The position numbers and the translations under genes are program-made. The notes under the pieces were generated by a model. The model saw only the letters and a list, made by a program, of their open reading frames with translations, was not told the origin of the DNA and did not search any database. From Actinophytocola sp050699935 (GTDB taxonomy: Bacteria > Actinomycetota > Actinomycetes > Mycobacteriales > Pseudonocardiaceae), in contig NZ_JBOHGB010000002.1 in assembly GCF_050699935.1 (NCBI RefSeq), forward strand, positions 99,165 through 163,164: a stretch of 64,000 nt of DNA, in the 5' to 3' direction. This document shows, piece after piece, positions 34,624-43,598 of this stretch (the stretch's first letter is position 1; every line of letters begins with the position of its first letter).

Positions 34624-36004
34624 CGTTCGGCCCGCCGTGCTCGTGGACTTCGGCAGCACCTTCACGAAGGTACGCGTGGTCGACCTGCGCGACGGCTCCC
34701 TGCTGGCCAGTGGGCAGGCCGCCACGACCACCGACACCGCGCTGGAAGACGGGTACGCCGCGGCCCGCCGATCGCTGGACCCGCCGTGGGACACCGCCCG
34801 GCCCGAGTTGGTGAAGGCGACCAGCAGCGCCGGCGGTGGCCTGCGGATGATCGCCATCGGGCTCACCCCGTCGCTCACCGTCGAAGCCGCTCGGCGTGCA
34901 GCACTCGGCGCCGGCGCACGGCTGATCGCCACCTACTCCTACGAGCTGACCACCGCCGACGTGGCGGAGATCTGCGCACTCGAGCCGGGCATCGTGCTGC
35001 TGGCCGGTGGCGCGGATGGCGGGAACCGGACGGCCGTCGTGCACAACGCCGGCCTGCTGGCCGGGTCGGCGTACACCGGCACGGTCATCCTGGCCGGCAA
35101 CCGCAACGCCGCCGACGAGGCGGCCGCGCTGCTGGCCGCGGCCGGCAAGGGGTGTGCCGTCACGGCGAACGTCATGCCACGAGTCGGCGAACTGGTCGTG
35201 GCCGGCTGCCGGGACGCGATACGGCGGGAGTTCGTCCGGCGGATCACCGCATCACACCTGTTCCGGGATGCCGCGTTCCCGGTGCGCATGCCCACTCCGA
35301 TGGCCGTGCTCAAGGGCTTGGCCGTGGTGTCCGACGGGATCGCCGGAGTCGAGCCGGGGCTGGGCACCGTGCTGGCCGTGGACATCGGTGGGGCGACCAC
35401 CGATGTCCACTCGGTCGGCGCCGCGACGCGGCGGGCGGGCGTGGTCTACACCGGACTCGAGGAGCCGCACGGCAAGCGGACCGTCGAAGGCGACCTCGGC
35501 CTTCGGAGCAACGCAACCGGGATCGTCGCACGGGTGGCCGAGGACCCCGGGCTGGCCACCCGCTGCGGGATCGACGACCTCGACCGGCTGACCGCGGCGA
35601 GCAGGCAGCTGGCGGCGCACCGGTCGACGGTCCCGGCCACGGCGGACCAGTACACGGTGGATGCCCAACTGGCCACGGCCGCCACCGCGCTCGCCGTCGG
35701 GAGGCACGTCGGCCACCTCACCGTCCAGCACGGCGTGACCGGCCCGGTGCGGATCCAGGAGGGGAAGGACATGCGCGAGTCCGCCGGGTTGATCGGCACG
35801 GGCGGAGTGTTCCGCCACGCCGCCGACCCGGAGTCCATTCTGAAGGGTGGGGTGGCCGACGAGCGGTGGCCGTCCTCGCTGCGGCCGGTCTCGCCGAAGT
35901 TCTACGTCGACCGGGAGTACTGCCTGTTCGCTGCCGGACTCCTCGCCGACGATCACCCGCACGCGGCGTTCGCGCTCGCCTCGCGTGGCCTGGAGGCGCT
36001 GTGA
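34601..36004 (+). CDS. MutL/GlmL-type ATPase, B12-mutase reactivating or chaperone factor
   Basis: This 467-residue protein is of the MutL (glutamate mutase L) family. It is an ASKHA ATPase with the first phosphate loop DFGSTFTKV (about residues 16-24) and the second VLAVDIGGATTD (about 260). IVLLAGGADGGN and ANVMPRVGELVV are further family blocks. It is thought to release damaged cobalamin from the mutase. GTG 34601 is possible, but GTG 34610 is as likely because GGGGG lies about 8 bases before it. Its presence shows that the mutase is probably functional. Confidence 0.87.
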   Translation: MPPVGPASVRPAVLVDFGSTFTKVRVVDLRDGSLLASGQAATTTDTALEDGYAAARRSLDPPWDTARPELVKATSSAGGGLRMIAIGLTPSLTVEAARRAALGAGARLIATYSYELTTADVAEICALEPGIVLLAGGADGGNRTAVVHNAGLLAGSAYTGTVILAGNRNAADEAAALLAAAGKGCAVTANVMPRVGELVVAGCRDAIRREFVRRITASHLFRDAAFPVRMPTPMAVLKGLAVVSDGIAGVEPGLGTVLAVDIGGATTDVHSVGAATRRAGVVYTGLEEPHGKRTVEGDLGLRSNATGIVARVAEDPGLATRCGIDDLDRLTAASRQLAAHRSTVPATADQYTVDAQLATAATALAVGRHVGHLTVQHGVTGPVRIQEGKDMRESAGLIGTGGVFRHAADPESILKGGVADERWPSSLRPVSPKFYVDREYCLFAAGLLADDHPHAAFALASRGLEAL

Positions 36005-36060
36005 TTCCTGGGATTCGGGGGGCTGGTGAGCGATCGGCCCATGACATTGGTGAGGTGAGA

Positions 36061-36543
36061 ATGACCGAGTTGTGCTTGGAGGACCTCGAAGTCGACGCCG
36101 AGTACGTTAGCCCGGCGAGGACGATAACCGAGGCCGACGTGGTCAACTTCGCGGGCGTGAGCGGTGACTTCAACCGGATCCACACCGACGCCGAATACTG
36201 CAAGACGACGCCGTACGGGCAACGGGTGGTGCACGGCCTGCTCGGCATGTCCGTTCTCACCGGGCTGCTCTACCGAACCGGCCTGTTCGACGGAACCACG
36301 CTGGCGATGGTCGGAATATCGGAGTGGCACTTCCGGGCGCCGATCTTCATCGGCGACACCGTCCACATGCGACTTCGAGTGACGGGGGTCCGTCGGGTGA
36401 GCGCCGGCGACCGGGGCATCGTCGAGCGCTGGTTCCAGCTGGTGAACCAGCACGACACGGTGACCCAGGAGGGTGCCATGAACGCCATGGTGCGCGCCCG
36501 CGAGTTCGTGCCGGCGAAGAACGGGTCGTCCGATGGCGAGTAG
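36061..36543 (+). CDS. MaoC-like (hot-dog) acyl-CoA hydratase
   Basis: This 160-residue protein has the MaoC hot-dog fold with the hydratase motif DFNRIHTD near residues 37-44, where Asp and His are the catalytic pair, and VVHGLLGMSVLTGLLYRTG. ATG 36061 is preceded by GAGGTGAGA. It should add water to an enoyl-CoA, such as a mesaconyl-like or branched unsaturated CoA ester. It overlaps the following dehydrogenase gene by 11 bases. Broken relatives are present at 8806 and 23270. Confidence 0.88.
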   Translation: MTELCLEDLEVDAEYVSPARTITEADVVNFAGVSGDFNRIHTDAEYCKTTPYGQRVVHGLLGMSVLTGLLYRTGLFDGTTLAMVGISEWHFRAPIFIGDTVHMRLRVTGVRRVSAGDRGIVERWFQLVNQHDTVTQEGAMNAMVRAREFVPAKNGSSDGE

Positions 36544-37675
36544 GCCGGTCAGCGATGCGGCTCTTTCGAGCCTGCGCCGGGAGGTCCGGGAGTTCCTCGA
36601 CAAGGAGATCGCCGATGGCACGTTCGTGCCGTCGAGCGATCCTCAGGTCGGCGGCTTCTCCCGGGAGTTCAGCCGGAAGGTCGGCGGCCGGGGGTGGATC
36701 GGCATGACCTGGCCGGCCCGGTACGGCGGCGGCGAGAGGTCCAGCCTGGAGCGGTACGTCGTCTGCGAGGAGCTGCTGGCAAGTGGGGCCCCGGTCGGCG
36801 CGCACTGGTCGGCCGACCGGCAGATCGGTCCGGGTCTGCTGAAGTACGGCTCGGAGGAGCAACGGCGTTTCTTCCTGCCGCTGGTGACCGAGGGCCGATG
36901 CTTCTTCGCCCTCGGGTTCAGCGAGCCGGAGGCCGGGTCGGACCTGGCGAGCATCAGGACCCGGGCCCGGCGGACGGACAAAGGGTGGGTGTTGAACGGC
37001 AGGAAGATCTGGACCAGCCACGGGCACGAGGCGGACTACATCGTGGTGCTCTGCCGGACCTCCGACCCGGATCCCGACTCGCGCCACGCCGGGTTGAGCC
37101 AGTTCTTCGTCAAGCTGGACGCCCCCGGCGTCACCGCCCGTCCGATTAGGACGATGGACGGGAAGGAGACGTTCAGCGAGGTGGTCTTCGAGAACGTCCG
37201 GCTCGCCGAGAACGCCCTGTTCGGCACGCCCGGCGACGGGTGGGCACAGATGACCACCGAGCTGGCGCATGAGCGCAGCGGGCCGGAACGGTTCCTGAGC
37301 GCCTTCCAGCTCCTGCTCCAGCTGGTGCGGATGACCAGCGTGGCACCCTCGGAGCTGCGCTCCGTCGCGATAGGACGGATGGTCGCGCACCTGTTCACGC
37401 TGCGTCAGATGTCCTACCAGGTGGCCGCCGGGATGGCCACCGGCTCGCGGCCGGACGTCAGCTCGGTGCTGGTGAAGGACCTCGGGACCGTCCTGGAAGG
37501 TGAGATGACCAACCTCTGCCGGCTGGTGGCTCCGCGGGAGCTCGGCGGAGCGATCGGTGAGAGGTTCGAGGAGCTGCTCGAGCAGGCCACGCTCGCCGCG
37601 CCGTCGTTCACGCTTCGGGGTGGGACGACGGAGATCCTGCGCGGCATCATCGCGAGAAACCTGGGGGTCCGCTGA
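36533..37675 (+). CDS. Acyl-CoA dehydrogenase, first of a pair
   Basis: This 380-residue flavoprotein has the full acyl-CoA dehydrogenase layout: helical N-domain with GWIGMTWPARYGGGERSSLE, the FAD/substrate segment FALGFSEPEAGSDLASI and VLNGRKIWTSHGHEADYIVV, and the C-terminal TLRGGTTEILRGIIARNLG. It starts inside the MaoC gene and shares one base with the second dehydrogenase gene. Adjacent unequal pairs often form heteromers, as in actinobacterial steroid side-chain degradation. It oxidises an acyl-CoA to an enoyl-CoA. Confidence 0.9.
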   Translation: MASRPVSDAALSSLRREVREFLDKEIADGTFVPSSDPQVGGFSREFSRKVGGRGWIGMTWPARYGGGERSSLERYVVCEELLASGAPVGAHWSADRQIGPGLLKYGSEEQRRFFLPLVTEGRCFFALGFSEPEAGSDLASIRTRARRTDKGWVLNGRKIWTSHGHEADYIVVLCRTSDPDPDSRHAGLSQFFVKLDAPGVTARPIRTMDGKETFSEVVFENVRLAENALFGTPGDGWAQMTTELAHERSGPERFLSAFQLLLQLVRMTSVAPSELRSVAIGRMVAHLFTLRQMSYQVAAGMATGSRPDVSSVLVKDLGTVLEGEMTNLCRLVAPRELGGAIGERFEELLEQATLAAPSFTLRGGTTEILRGIIARNLGVR

Positions 37676-38673
37676 TGATCAGCACGGTGGAGAGCACGGT
37701 CGCCGAGATCTATGCCGACCACCGCGACCCGACCGGCGCCGTCTGGAGCCCGGCGCTCTGGTCGGCACTGGAGACCGGCGGGTTCACGCTCCTGGGGGTG
37801 CCCGAGTCACGCGGCGGCAGCGGGGGCGACCTCGGTGACGCCGCCACGGTGATCCGCCAGGCGGGCCGCTTCGCCGCGCCGATACCCGTCGTCGAGTCGA
37901 CCCTGCTGGCCGCCTGGCTGCTGGCCCGCGCCTGCCTGGAGGTCCCGCACGGCCCGATGTCGGTCGCGTTCGCAGACGCGGCGTTGCCGTCCGGGGCGTT
38001 CACGCTCCGGGACGTGCCGTGGGGCGGCATCGCCGAGCGGGTCGTGATCGTATCCGGCACCTCGGTGTTCTGCGTGTCGGACCGGCCGGAGCGGGTGATC
38101 GAGCGGACCCGGATGTCGCCCGAGCCGATCGCCGAACTGTCCTACGCGGCCGACGCCCTCGGTGCGCCGCTGCCGCTACCCGACGGGACCGCCGCGGAAC
38201 TGCGGCTGCGCGGCGCGCTCGGCGCGGCGCTGCTGATCAGTGGTGCGCTGGAGCGCCTGCTGGAGCTGGCCGTCGACCACGCGAGAAGCCGTGAGCAGTT
38301 CGGCCGGCCGATCGCCCGGTTCCAGGCCGTCCAGCACAACCTGGCCCGGCTGGCCGAGGAGGTCGAGGCGGCCCGGGTGGCGTGCGCGGCCGCGGTGGCC
38401 GCGGTCAGCGCCGGGCCGGGCGAGTTCCAGGTACGGGTCGCGAAGATCCGGGCCGGCGAGGCGGCCGGCACCGCGGCTGCCCTCGCGCACCAGGTCCACG
38501 GCGCGCTCGGATTCACCGACGAATTCCCGCTGGCCGCGCTGACCCGCCGGCTGTACGCCTGGCGCGACCGGTACGGCAGCGAGAGCTTCCACGCCGACGC
38601 CCTCGGCGAGTCGATCGTGGCCGCCGGCGCGGACGCACTGTGGCCCGCCATGACGCCGCCGGCGGTGTCATGA
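37675..38673 (+). CDS. Acyl-CoA dehydrogenase, second, divergent member of the pair
   Basis: This 332-residue protein is a shortened acyl-CoA dehydrogenase. It keeps LLGVPESRGGSGGDLGDAA at the N-terminus, the flavin-contacting ARSREQFGRPIARFQAVQHN and the C-terminal QVHGALGFTDEFPL. The middle beta domain is reduced and lacks the usual T-E-P/G-x-G-S-D flavin block, so it is probably the non-catalytic or half-site partner of the gene before it. The start overlaps that gene's stop (TGATG) and its stop overlaps the synthetase start (ATGA). Confidence 0.88.
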   Translation: MISTVESTVAEIYADHRDPTGAVWSPALWSALETGGFTLLGVPESRGGSGGDLGDAATVIRQAGRFAAPIPVVESTLLAAWLLARACLEVPHGPMSVAFADAALPSGAFTLRDVPWGGIAERVVIVSGTSVFCVSDRPERVIERTRMSPEPIAELSYAADALGAPLPLPDGTAAELRLRGALGAALLISGALERLLELAVDHARSREQFGRPIARFQAVQHNLARLAEEVEAARVACAAAVAAVSAGPGEFQVRVAKIRAGEAAGTAAALAHQVHGALGFTDEFPLAALTRRLYAWRDRYGSESFHADALGESIVAAGADALWPAMTPPAVS

Positions 38674-40784
38674 CGCTGGACCCGTTCCTGCACCCGCGGT
38701 CGATCGCGATCGTGGGTGCGTCCGGCCGAGTGAACAACCGGTTCGCGCGACCGCTGAAGTTCCTGCTCCGGTACGGCTACACAGGCGCGGTCTACCCGGT
38801 GAACCCGGGATACGCCGAGTTGCACGGGATCCCGTGCTACCCAGACCTCGCTGCGCTGCCCGAGGTGCCCGACCTCGCCTGCGTCCTGGTGTCCGCCGAC
38901 CGGGTGGGCGCGGCAGTCCGGCAGTGTGCCGAGGCCGGCGTGCGAGCGGTGATCGTCTATGCGGCGGGCTTCGCCGAGCTGGGCGAGTCCGGCGCGCGGC
39001 TGCAACGGGAGCTGGTCTCGCTGGTCCGCGATTCCGGCATGCGGCTGCTCGGGCCGAACTCCCTGGGCCTGATGTATGCGCCGAACCGGATCGTGGCGAC
39101 GTTCAGCGGAGCTCTCGAGCAGCGTGGGCCCGAGCCAGGGCCGATCGCCTACGTGGGTCAGAGCGGGGCGATCGGCGGTTCGCTGCTCCAGCTCGCCCGG
39201 GAGTCCGGACTGGGGGTGGGGGCCTGGTTCAGCACCGGGAACGAGGCCGACCTGACCTCGGTGCAGGTCGCTGCGGACCTGATCGAACGGCCCGAGGTGC
39301 GGGTGCTGGCCCTCTACGTCGAGGGGCTCGAGGACGGAGCCGGGTACACGAGCTTGCTCGCCCGGGCCGCCGAGCTGGGCCGGCACGTGGTGGTGCTCTG
39401 CGCGGGGACCACCGCCGCCGGGCGGACCGCGTCCCAGTCACACACCGCGGCGATGAGCCCACCGAACTTGGCGTTCGAGTTGGCCAGCCGCGAGGGTGGG
39501 GCGGTCCGGGTCGACGACCTCGGCGAGCTGGTCGCCGTGGCCGGGTTGCTGGCGAGGGGCCGGCGGATCACCGGCCCACGGGTGTCGATCATCACGAGCT
39601 CGGGCGGCGCGGGCATCCTGGCCACCGACGCGTGTGTCCGGGCGGGACTGGTCGTGGAACCGTTCGACGCCGAGAGCCGGCGCGCTGTGGCGGCGATGAT
39701 CCCCGGCTACGGTTCGGCGGCGAACCCGGTCGACGTGACCGCCGGGCTGTTCTCCGTGGAGGGTGGCTCGTCCGACTCCCGGCCGTTCGAGGACGTGTGC
39801 GCCGTGGTCGCGCGCGCCGACGCCACGGACGTCACGCTCGTCGTGCTGACCAACATCGTCGGCGCGACGGCGGAGCGCGCGGCGAAGGAACTGGTCGCCG
39901 CTCAGGAGGCCACGGGCGCACCACTGGTCGTGTGCTGGCTGGTGGCCCGCGACTCGATCCGCGAAGCACGGGAGATCCTGCACGCCGGCGGGGTACCGGT
40001 GCTGGACTCCATCGCCCTGTCCGCCCGGGTGATCGCCAGGGCGCTGGGCGCGGGTCACCGCCGTCCCGCCGTCACCGGCTCCGCCCCAGCCGACGCCGGA
40101 CCGGTGCGGGCCGCGCTCGCCGGCCGTCCCTCGACCGAGGCCGAGGCGGTCGCCCTGCTCGACGCGGCCGGGATTCCGCGACCGCGCGGCGTCCTGGTCG
40201 GGTCCGAGGAGGAGCTGGCCCGTGCGGTGACCGAGCTGGCCGGCCCCCTGGTTCTCAAGATCCAGTCCCCGGATATCCCGCACAAGTCCGACGTGGGCGG
40301 TGTACGCCTCGGTGTGTCCGCACAGGACGCGGCACCGGCCTACCGAGATCTCCTCACGTCGGTCCGCCGGGCCCGACCGGACGCCGTGTCGCGCGGCGTC
40401 CTGGTTCAGGAGATGGCTGGGGACGGCATCGAGTTGATCGTCGGCGTGACTCGGACGGCGCACGGGTTTCCTCCCGTGCTCACCGTCGGTTTCGGTGGTG
40501 TCACCACCGAGCTGTACCGGGACACCGCGTCCACGTTGTTCCCGGTCGACGCCGCGACCGTGCGCGGGCTGGTCGGCCGGCTACGCGCGGCGCCACTGCT
40601 TTTCGACTATCGAGGAAAGGAACCCGCCGACGTCGACGCGTTCGTTGACGTGGTTCTCAAGGTGTGCTACCTGATGGACGCCGCGGATGGCGACCTCCGG
40701 GAGATCGAGGTCAACCCGGTGATCGTGTACGAAATGGGGGCGGGCGCGACAGCCTTGGACCTCCTGATGACCTTTGACGACTGA
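38670..40784 (+). CDS. ADP-forming acyl-CoA synthetase (fused alpha-beta, acetate-CoA ligase type)
   Basis: This 704-residue protein joins a CoA-binding domain (IAIVGASGRVNNRFARPLKF), a succinyl-CoA-ligase-like domain with the phosphohistidine motif SQSHTAAM (His258), and a C-terminal ATP-grasp domain (LVLKIQSPDIPHKSDVGGVR). It forms acyl-CoA from acid, CoA and ATP, giving ADP and phosphate. I chose ATG 38670 at the ATGA overlap; the longer upstream frame is inside the dehydrogenase. It is the only CoA-activating enzyme in the cluster, so it should activate the product of the mutase branch. Confidence 0.92.
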   Translation: MTLDPFLHPRSIAIVGASGRVNNRFARPLKFLLRYGYTGAVYPVNPGYAELHGIPCYPDLAALPEVPDLACVLVSADRVGAAVRQCAEAGVRAVIVYAAGFAELGESGARLQRELVSLVRDSGMRLLGPNSLGLMYAPNRIVATFSGALEQRGPEPGPIAYVGQSGAIGGSLLQLARESGLGVGAWFSTGNEADLTSVQVAADLIERPEVRVLALYVEGLEDGAGYTSLLARAAELGRHVVVLCAGTTAAGRTASQSHTAAMSPPNLAFELASREGGAVRVDDLGELVAVAGLLARGRRITGPRVSIITSSGGAGILATDACVRAGLVVEPFDAESRRAVAAMIPGYGSAANPVDVTAGLFSVEGGSSDSRPFEDVCAVVARADATDVTLVVLTNIVGATAERAAKELVAAQEATGAPLVVCWLVARDSIREAREILHAGGVPVLDSIALSARVIARALGAGHRRPAVTGSAPADAGPVRAALAGRPSTEAEAVALLDAAGIPRPRGVLVGSEEELARAVTELAGPLVLKIQSPDIPHKSDVGGVRLGVSAQDAAPAYRDLLTSVRRARPDAVSRGVLVQEMAGDGIELIVGVTRTAHGFPPVLTVGFGGVTTELYRDTASTLFPVDAATVRGLVGRLRAAPLLFDYRGKEPADVDAFVDVVLKVCYLMDAADGDLREIEVNPVIVYEMGAGATALDLLMTFDD

Positions 40785-40810
40785 GCTCGACCACCCTGGA
40801 GGTATTGGCC

Positions 40811-41413
40811 ATGGCCGCCGGCCGGCGCGAGAAGCCCGCACGAATACTCAACTCCGCGGCGCAACTATTCGACCTCCACGGGTTCCACGAGACGTCGATG
40901 GACATGATCGCGGCCCACGCCGAGGTCGCCAAACCGACGCTGTACTACTACTTCTCCGGCAAGGACCAGATCCTCTGGGCCATCCACGACGACCTGATCG
41001 GTGACCTCATCTCGGCGCATGAACAACGGCTGTCTTCCGACGCCGGCCCGAAGGATCTGCTGGCCGGAATAATTTCCGACCTGCTCAACTTCTGCGTCAC
41101 CAAACCCGGGCACGTTCGGGTCTATCTCGACCACTACCGATCGCTTCCACAGCCGTTCCGCTCCGAGGCGAAGAAGCGCCGTCAGACCTTCGAACGAAAT
41201 ATGGAAGACCTCCTCATGGCGGGTATCGACCGAGGAATATTCCGCAAGGTGGACGTGCGCGTCGCGTCGTTGGCGATATTCGGCGCTTGCCGGACCTTCA
41301 ACTGGGCCCACGACTGGGGCCGGGACGAGTCCGAGGTGCCCGCCCAGTCGATCGCCAACGTCATCAACGACCTCTTCCTGCAAGGTCTCGAACGGGACGG
41401 GGGTGGGTCGTGA
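40811..41413 (+). CDS. TetR family transcriptional regulator
   Basis: This 200-residue regulator has the TetR DNA-binding domain (ILNSAAQLFDLHGFHETSMD, then AKPTLYYYFSGKDQI) and an all-helical C-terminal domain with KPGHVRVYLDHYRSLP. ATG 40811 has GGAGG 8 bases upstream; the TTG at 40805 is too close. It is embedded in the cluster, with the SDR gene overlapping its stop, and probably represses the cluster in response to a CoA ester. The palindrome at 24155 is a candidate site. Confidence 0.9.
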   Translation: MAAGRREKPARILNSAAQLFDLHGFHETSMDMIAAHAEVAKPTLYYYFSGKDQILWAIHDDLIGDLISAHEQRLSSDAGPKDLLAGIISDLLNFCVTKPGHVRVYLDHYRSLPQPFRSEAKKRRQTFERNMEDLLMAGIDRGIFRKVDVRVASLAIFGACRTFNWAHDWGRDESEVPAQSIANVINDLFLQGLERDGGGS

Positions 41414-42147
41414 CCCCGCTTCTCGCCGGCAGCACGGCCGTGGTGACCGGCGGTGCCAGGGGCATCGGGTTCGCCATCGCCGAGCTATACGTGGCGCACG
41501 AGGCCAGGGTGGTGGTCGCGGATCTCGACGCCACGGCGGCGTCGACTGCCGCCGGCCGGCTGGGCGCCCAGTCGGCGATCGGGGTCGCCTGCGACGTGAC
41601 CAGCCTCGACCAGGTTCGGGAGGTGGTCGACTCCGCCGTCGCGACCTTCGGCCGGTTGGACGTCTTCGTCAACAATGCCGGCGTCACGAGGGACTCGACG
41701 CTGGCCAAGATGACCGAGGAGCAGTTCGACGCGGTGATCTCCACGCATGTCAAGGGATGCTGGAACGGCACGAAGGCCGCCGCGGCGGCCATGCGGGACG
41801 CCGGCGGCGCCATCGTCAACATGTCCTCACTGTCGGGCAAGGTCGGCATGTTCGGCCAGACGAACTACTCCGCGGCGAAGGCCGGCATCGTCGGGCTGAC
41901 GAAGGCCGCCGCGAAGGAGCTTGCCCGGCACGGGGTGCGGGTCAACGCCATCCAACCCGGACTGATCAGGACTGCGATGACCGAGTCCATGCCCGAGCAC
42001 GCCTGGGAGCAGAAGATGGCCGAGATCCCGATGCGGCGCGCCGGCGAACCCGCCGAGGTCGCCTCCGTGGCGTTGTTCCTGGCGTCGGCGATGTCGAGCT
42101 ACGTCACCGGTGCAGTGCTGGAAGTGTCCGGCGGGCGGCTCATGTGA
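41410..42147 (+). CDS. SDR family oxidoreductase (FabG/3-hydroxyacyl-CoA dehydrogenase-like)
   Basis: This 245-residue classical short-chain dehydrogenase has TGGARGIG (residues 13-20), NNAG (88-91), Ser139/140, Tyr153 and Lys157, and an AIQPGLIRTAM segment. GTG 41410 overlaps the TetR stop (GTGA). Between a MaoC hydratase and a thiolase, oxidation of a 3-hydroxyacyl-CoA to the 3-ketoacyl-CoA is the natural role. Its last codons are followed by 57 bases without a gene before the thiolase. Confidence 0.9.
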   Translation: MTPLLAGSTAVVTGGARGIGFAIAELYVAHEARVVVADLDATAASTAAGRLGAQSAIGVACDVTSLDQVREVVDSAVATFGRLDVFVNNAGVTRDSTLAKMTEEQFDAVISTHVKGCWNGTKAAAAAMRDAGGAIVNMSSLSGKVGMFGQTNYSAAKAGIVGLTKAAAKELARHGVRVNAIQPGLIRTAMTESMPEHAWEQKMAEIPMRRAGEPAEVASVALFLASAMSSYVTGAVLEVSGGRLM

Positions 42148-42204
42148 CGGCGAAACGACGTTGACCCATCGCCGGCTCGTGTCGGCTTCTCAGGGGAGGT
42201 AGGA

Positions 42205-43416
42205 ATGCGGGACGCGGTCATCTGCGAGCCGGTGCGAACCCCGATCGGGCGCTATGGCGGAAGCCTGCGGCAGTTCACCGCCGCCGAGCTGGGCAGGTTG
42301 ACCCTGCGCGGGTTGCTGGAGCGGACCGGCATCGACCCGGCGGCGATAGACGATGTGATCCTGGGCCACTGCTACCCCAACAGCGAGGCCCCGGCGATCG
42401 GGCGCGTGGTGGCGCTCGACGCCGGGCTGCCGGTCACCACCGGCGGCATGCAGGTGGACCGGCGCTGTGGCTCGGGCCTGCAGTCGGTGGTCTCCGCGGT
42501 GCTGCAAGTCGCCAACGGCGCGAGTGATCTGGTCGTGGCCGGCGGCACGGAGAGCATGAGCAACGTGGCCTACTACTCGACCGACATGCGGTGGAACAAC
42601 GGATCGGCGGTGTCCATTCACGACGGTCTGACCCGAGGCCGGGTCACCGCGGGCGGCAAGCACTACCCCGTGCCCGGCGGCATGCTCGAGACCGCCGAGA
42701 ACCTACGCCGCGAGTACGGAATCACCCGCGCGGAACAGGACGCCCTCGCACTCAGATCGCACGAGCGAGCCGTGGCCGCCCAGCGGTCCGGCGTCTTCGC
42801 CGAGGAGATCATTCCGATCCTCGCCCGCACCGGCCGAACCGAGACACTGATCACCGGCGACGAGCATCCCCGGGCGGACACCTCGCTGGAGAAGCTGGCC
42901 TCGCTCAAGCCGATCATGCGGCACAACGATCCCGACGCCACGGTCACCGCGGGCAACTCGAGCGGCCAGAACGACGCCGCGGCGATGTGCGTCGTGACCA
43001 CCCGTACACGGGCCGAGCAGTTGAACCTCAAGCCGTTGGGCCGCCTGCTGTCCTGGAGTATCGCCGGAGTCGAGCCGAAGACCATGGGAATCGGCCCGGT
43101 CCCGGCCACGGCCGCCGCACTGGACCGGGCCGGGCTGCGGCTCAAGGACATGGACCTCATCGAGCTGAACGAGGCGTTCGCCGCCCAGGTGCTGGCCTGC
43201 ACCCGCGAGTGGAAACTCGCAGACAACGACTTCGACCGGCTGAACGTGCACGGGTCCGGCATCTCGCTCGGACACCCGGTAGGCGCGACCGGCACCCGGA
43301 TCCTGGCCACCCTCCTGCGCGAGCTCGACCGCCGAGACGCCCGCTACGGCCTGGAAACCATGTGCATCGGCGGCGGCCAGGGCCTGGCCGCCGTATTCGA
43401 ACGAATCCAGCACTGA
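42205..43416 (+). CDS. Acetyl-CoA C-acyltransferase (thiolase)
   Basis: This 403-residue protein has the thiolase catalytic set: Cys88 in DRRCGSGLQS, NEAFAAQ, the GHPVGATGTR histidine and the second cysteine in CIGGGQG. It should cleave a 3-ketoacyl-CoA to acetyl- or propionyl-CoA and a shortened acyl-CoA. ATG 42205 follows GGGGAGGTAGG. It is the last gene of the cluster and is followed by a strong hairpin at 43538-43559. Confidence 0.93.
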   Translation: MRDAVICEPVRTPIGRYGGSLRQFTAAELGRLTLRGLLERTGIDPAAIDDVILGHCYPNSEAPAIGRVVALDAGLPVTTGGMQVDRRCGSGLQSVVSAVLQVANGASDLVVAGGTESMSNVAYYSTDMRWNNGSAVSIHDGLTRGRVTAGGKHYPVPGGMLETAENLRREYGITRAEQDALALRSHERAVAAQRSGVFAEEIIPILARTGRTETLITGDEHPRADTSLEKLASLKPIMRHNDPDATVTAGNSSGQNDAAAMCVVTTRTRAEQLNLKPLGRLLSWSIAGVEPKTMGIGPVPATAAALDRAGLRLKDMDLIELNEAFAAQVLACTREWKLADNDFDRLNVHGSGISLGHPVGATGTRILATLLRELDRRDARYGLETMCIGGGQGLAAVFERIQH

Positions 43417-43537
43417 CCATCCCTCCGAAAGGCGACTGTGCGCTGTGCGCGGGAACGGTTGACCGCGACCGCGCTTTGCGTAGATCCTCTTGGTCTTCGG
43501 GCAGGCCGTCGTGCACCAGCGCAGGTCACTCAGAGAC

Positions 43538-43559
43538 ACGCCGCCGCTCGCGGCGGCGT
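43538..43559. terminator. Hairpin terminator between convergent genes
   Basis: ACGCCGCCG, CTCG loop and CGGCGGCGT form a perfect 9-bp stem. It lies between the thiolase stop (43416) and the convergent minus-strand gene (stop at 43599), so it can end transcription from both sides. There is no T-tract, as is common in high-GC actinomycetes. Confidence 0.7.
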
Positions 43560-43598
43560 CCTCCCACAGATCCCTGGTGCCGTGGCTGCATCGGGGAG

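Noticed and set aside
38382..38669. N-terminal extension of the acyl-CoA synthetase
   Set aside because: It is inside the second acyl-CoA dehydrogenase gene and has no similarity; ATG 38670 at the ATGA overlap is the natural start.
43538..43559. Hairpin considered as a riboswitch or a B12-related element
   Set aside because: It lies downstream of both convergent genes, has a simple perfect stem and no B12-box, so a terminator is the better reading.
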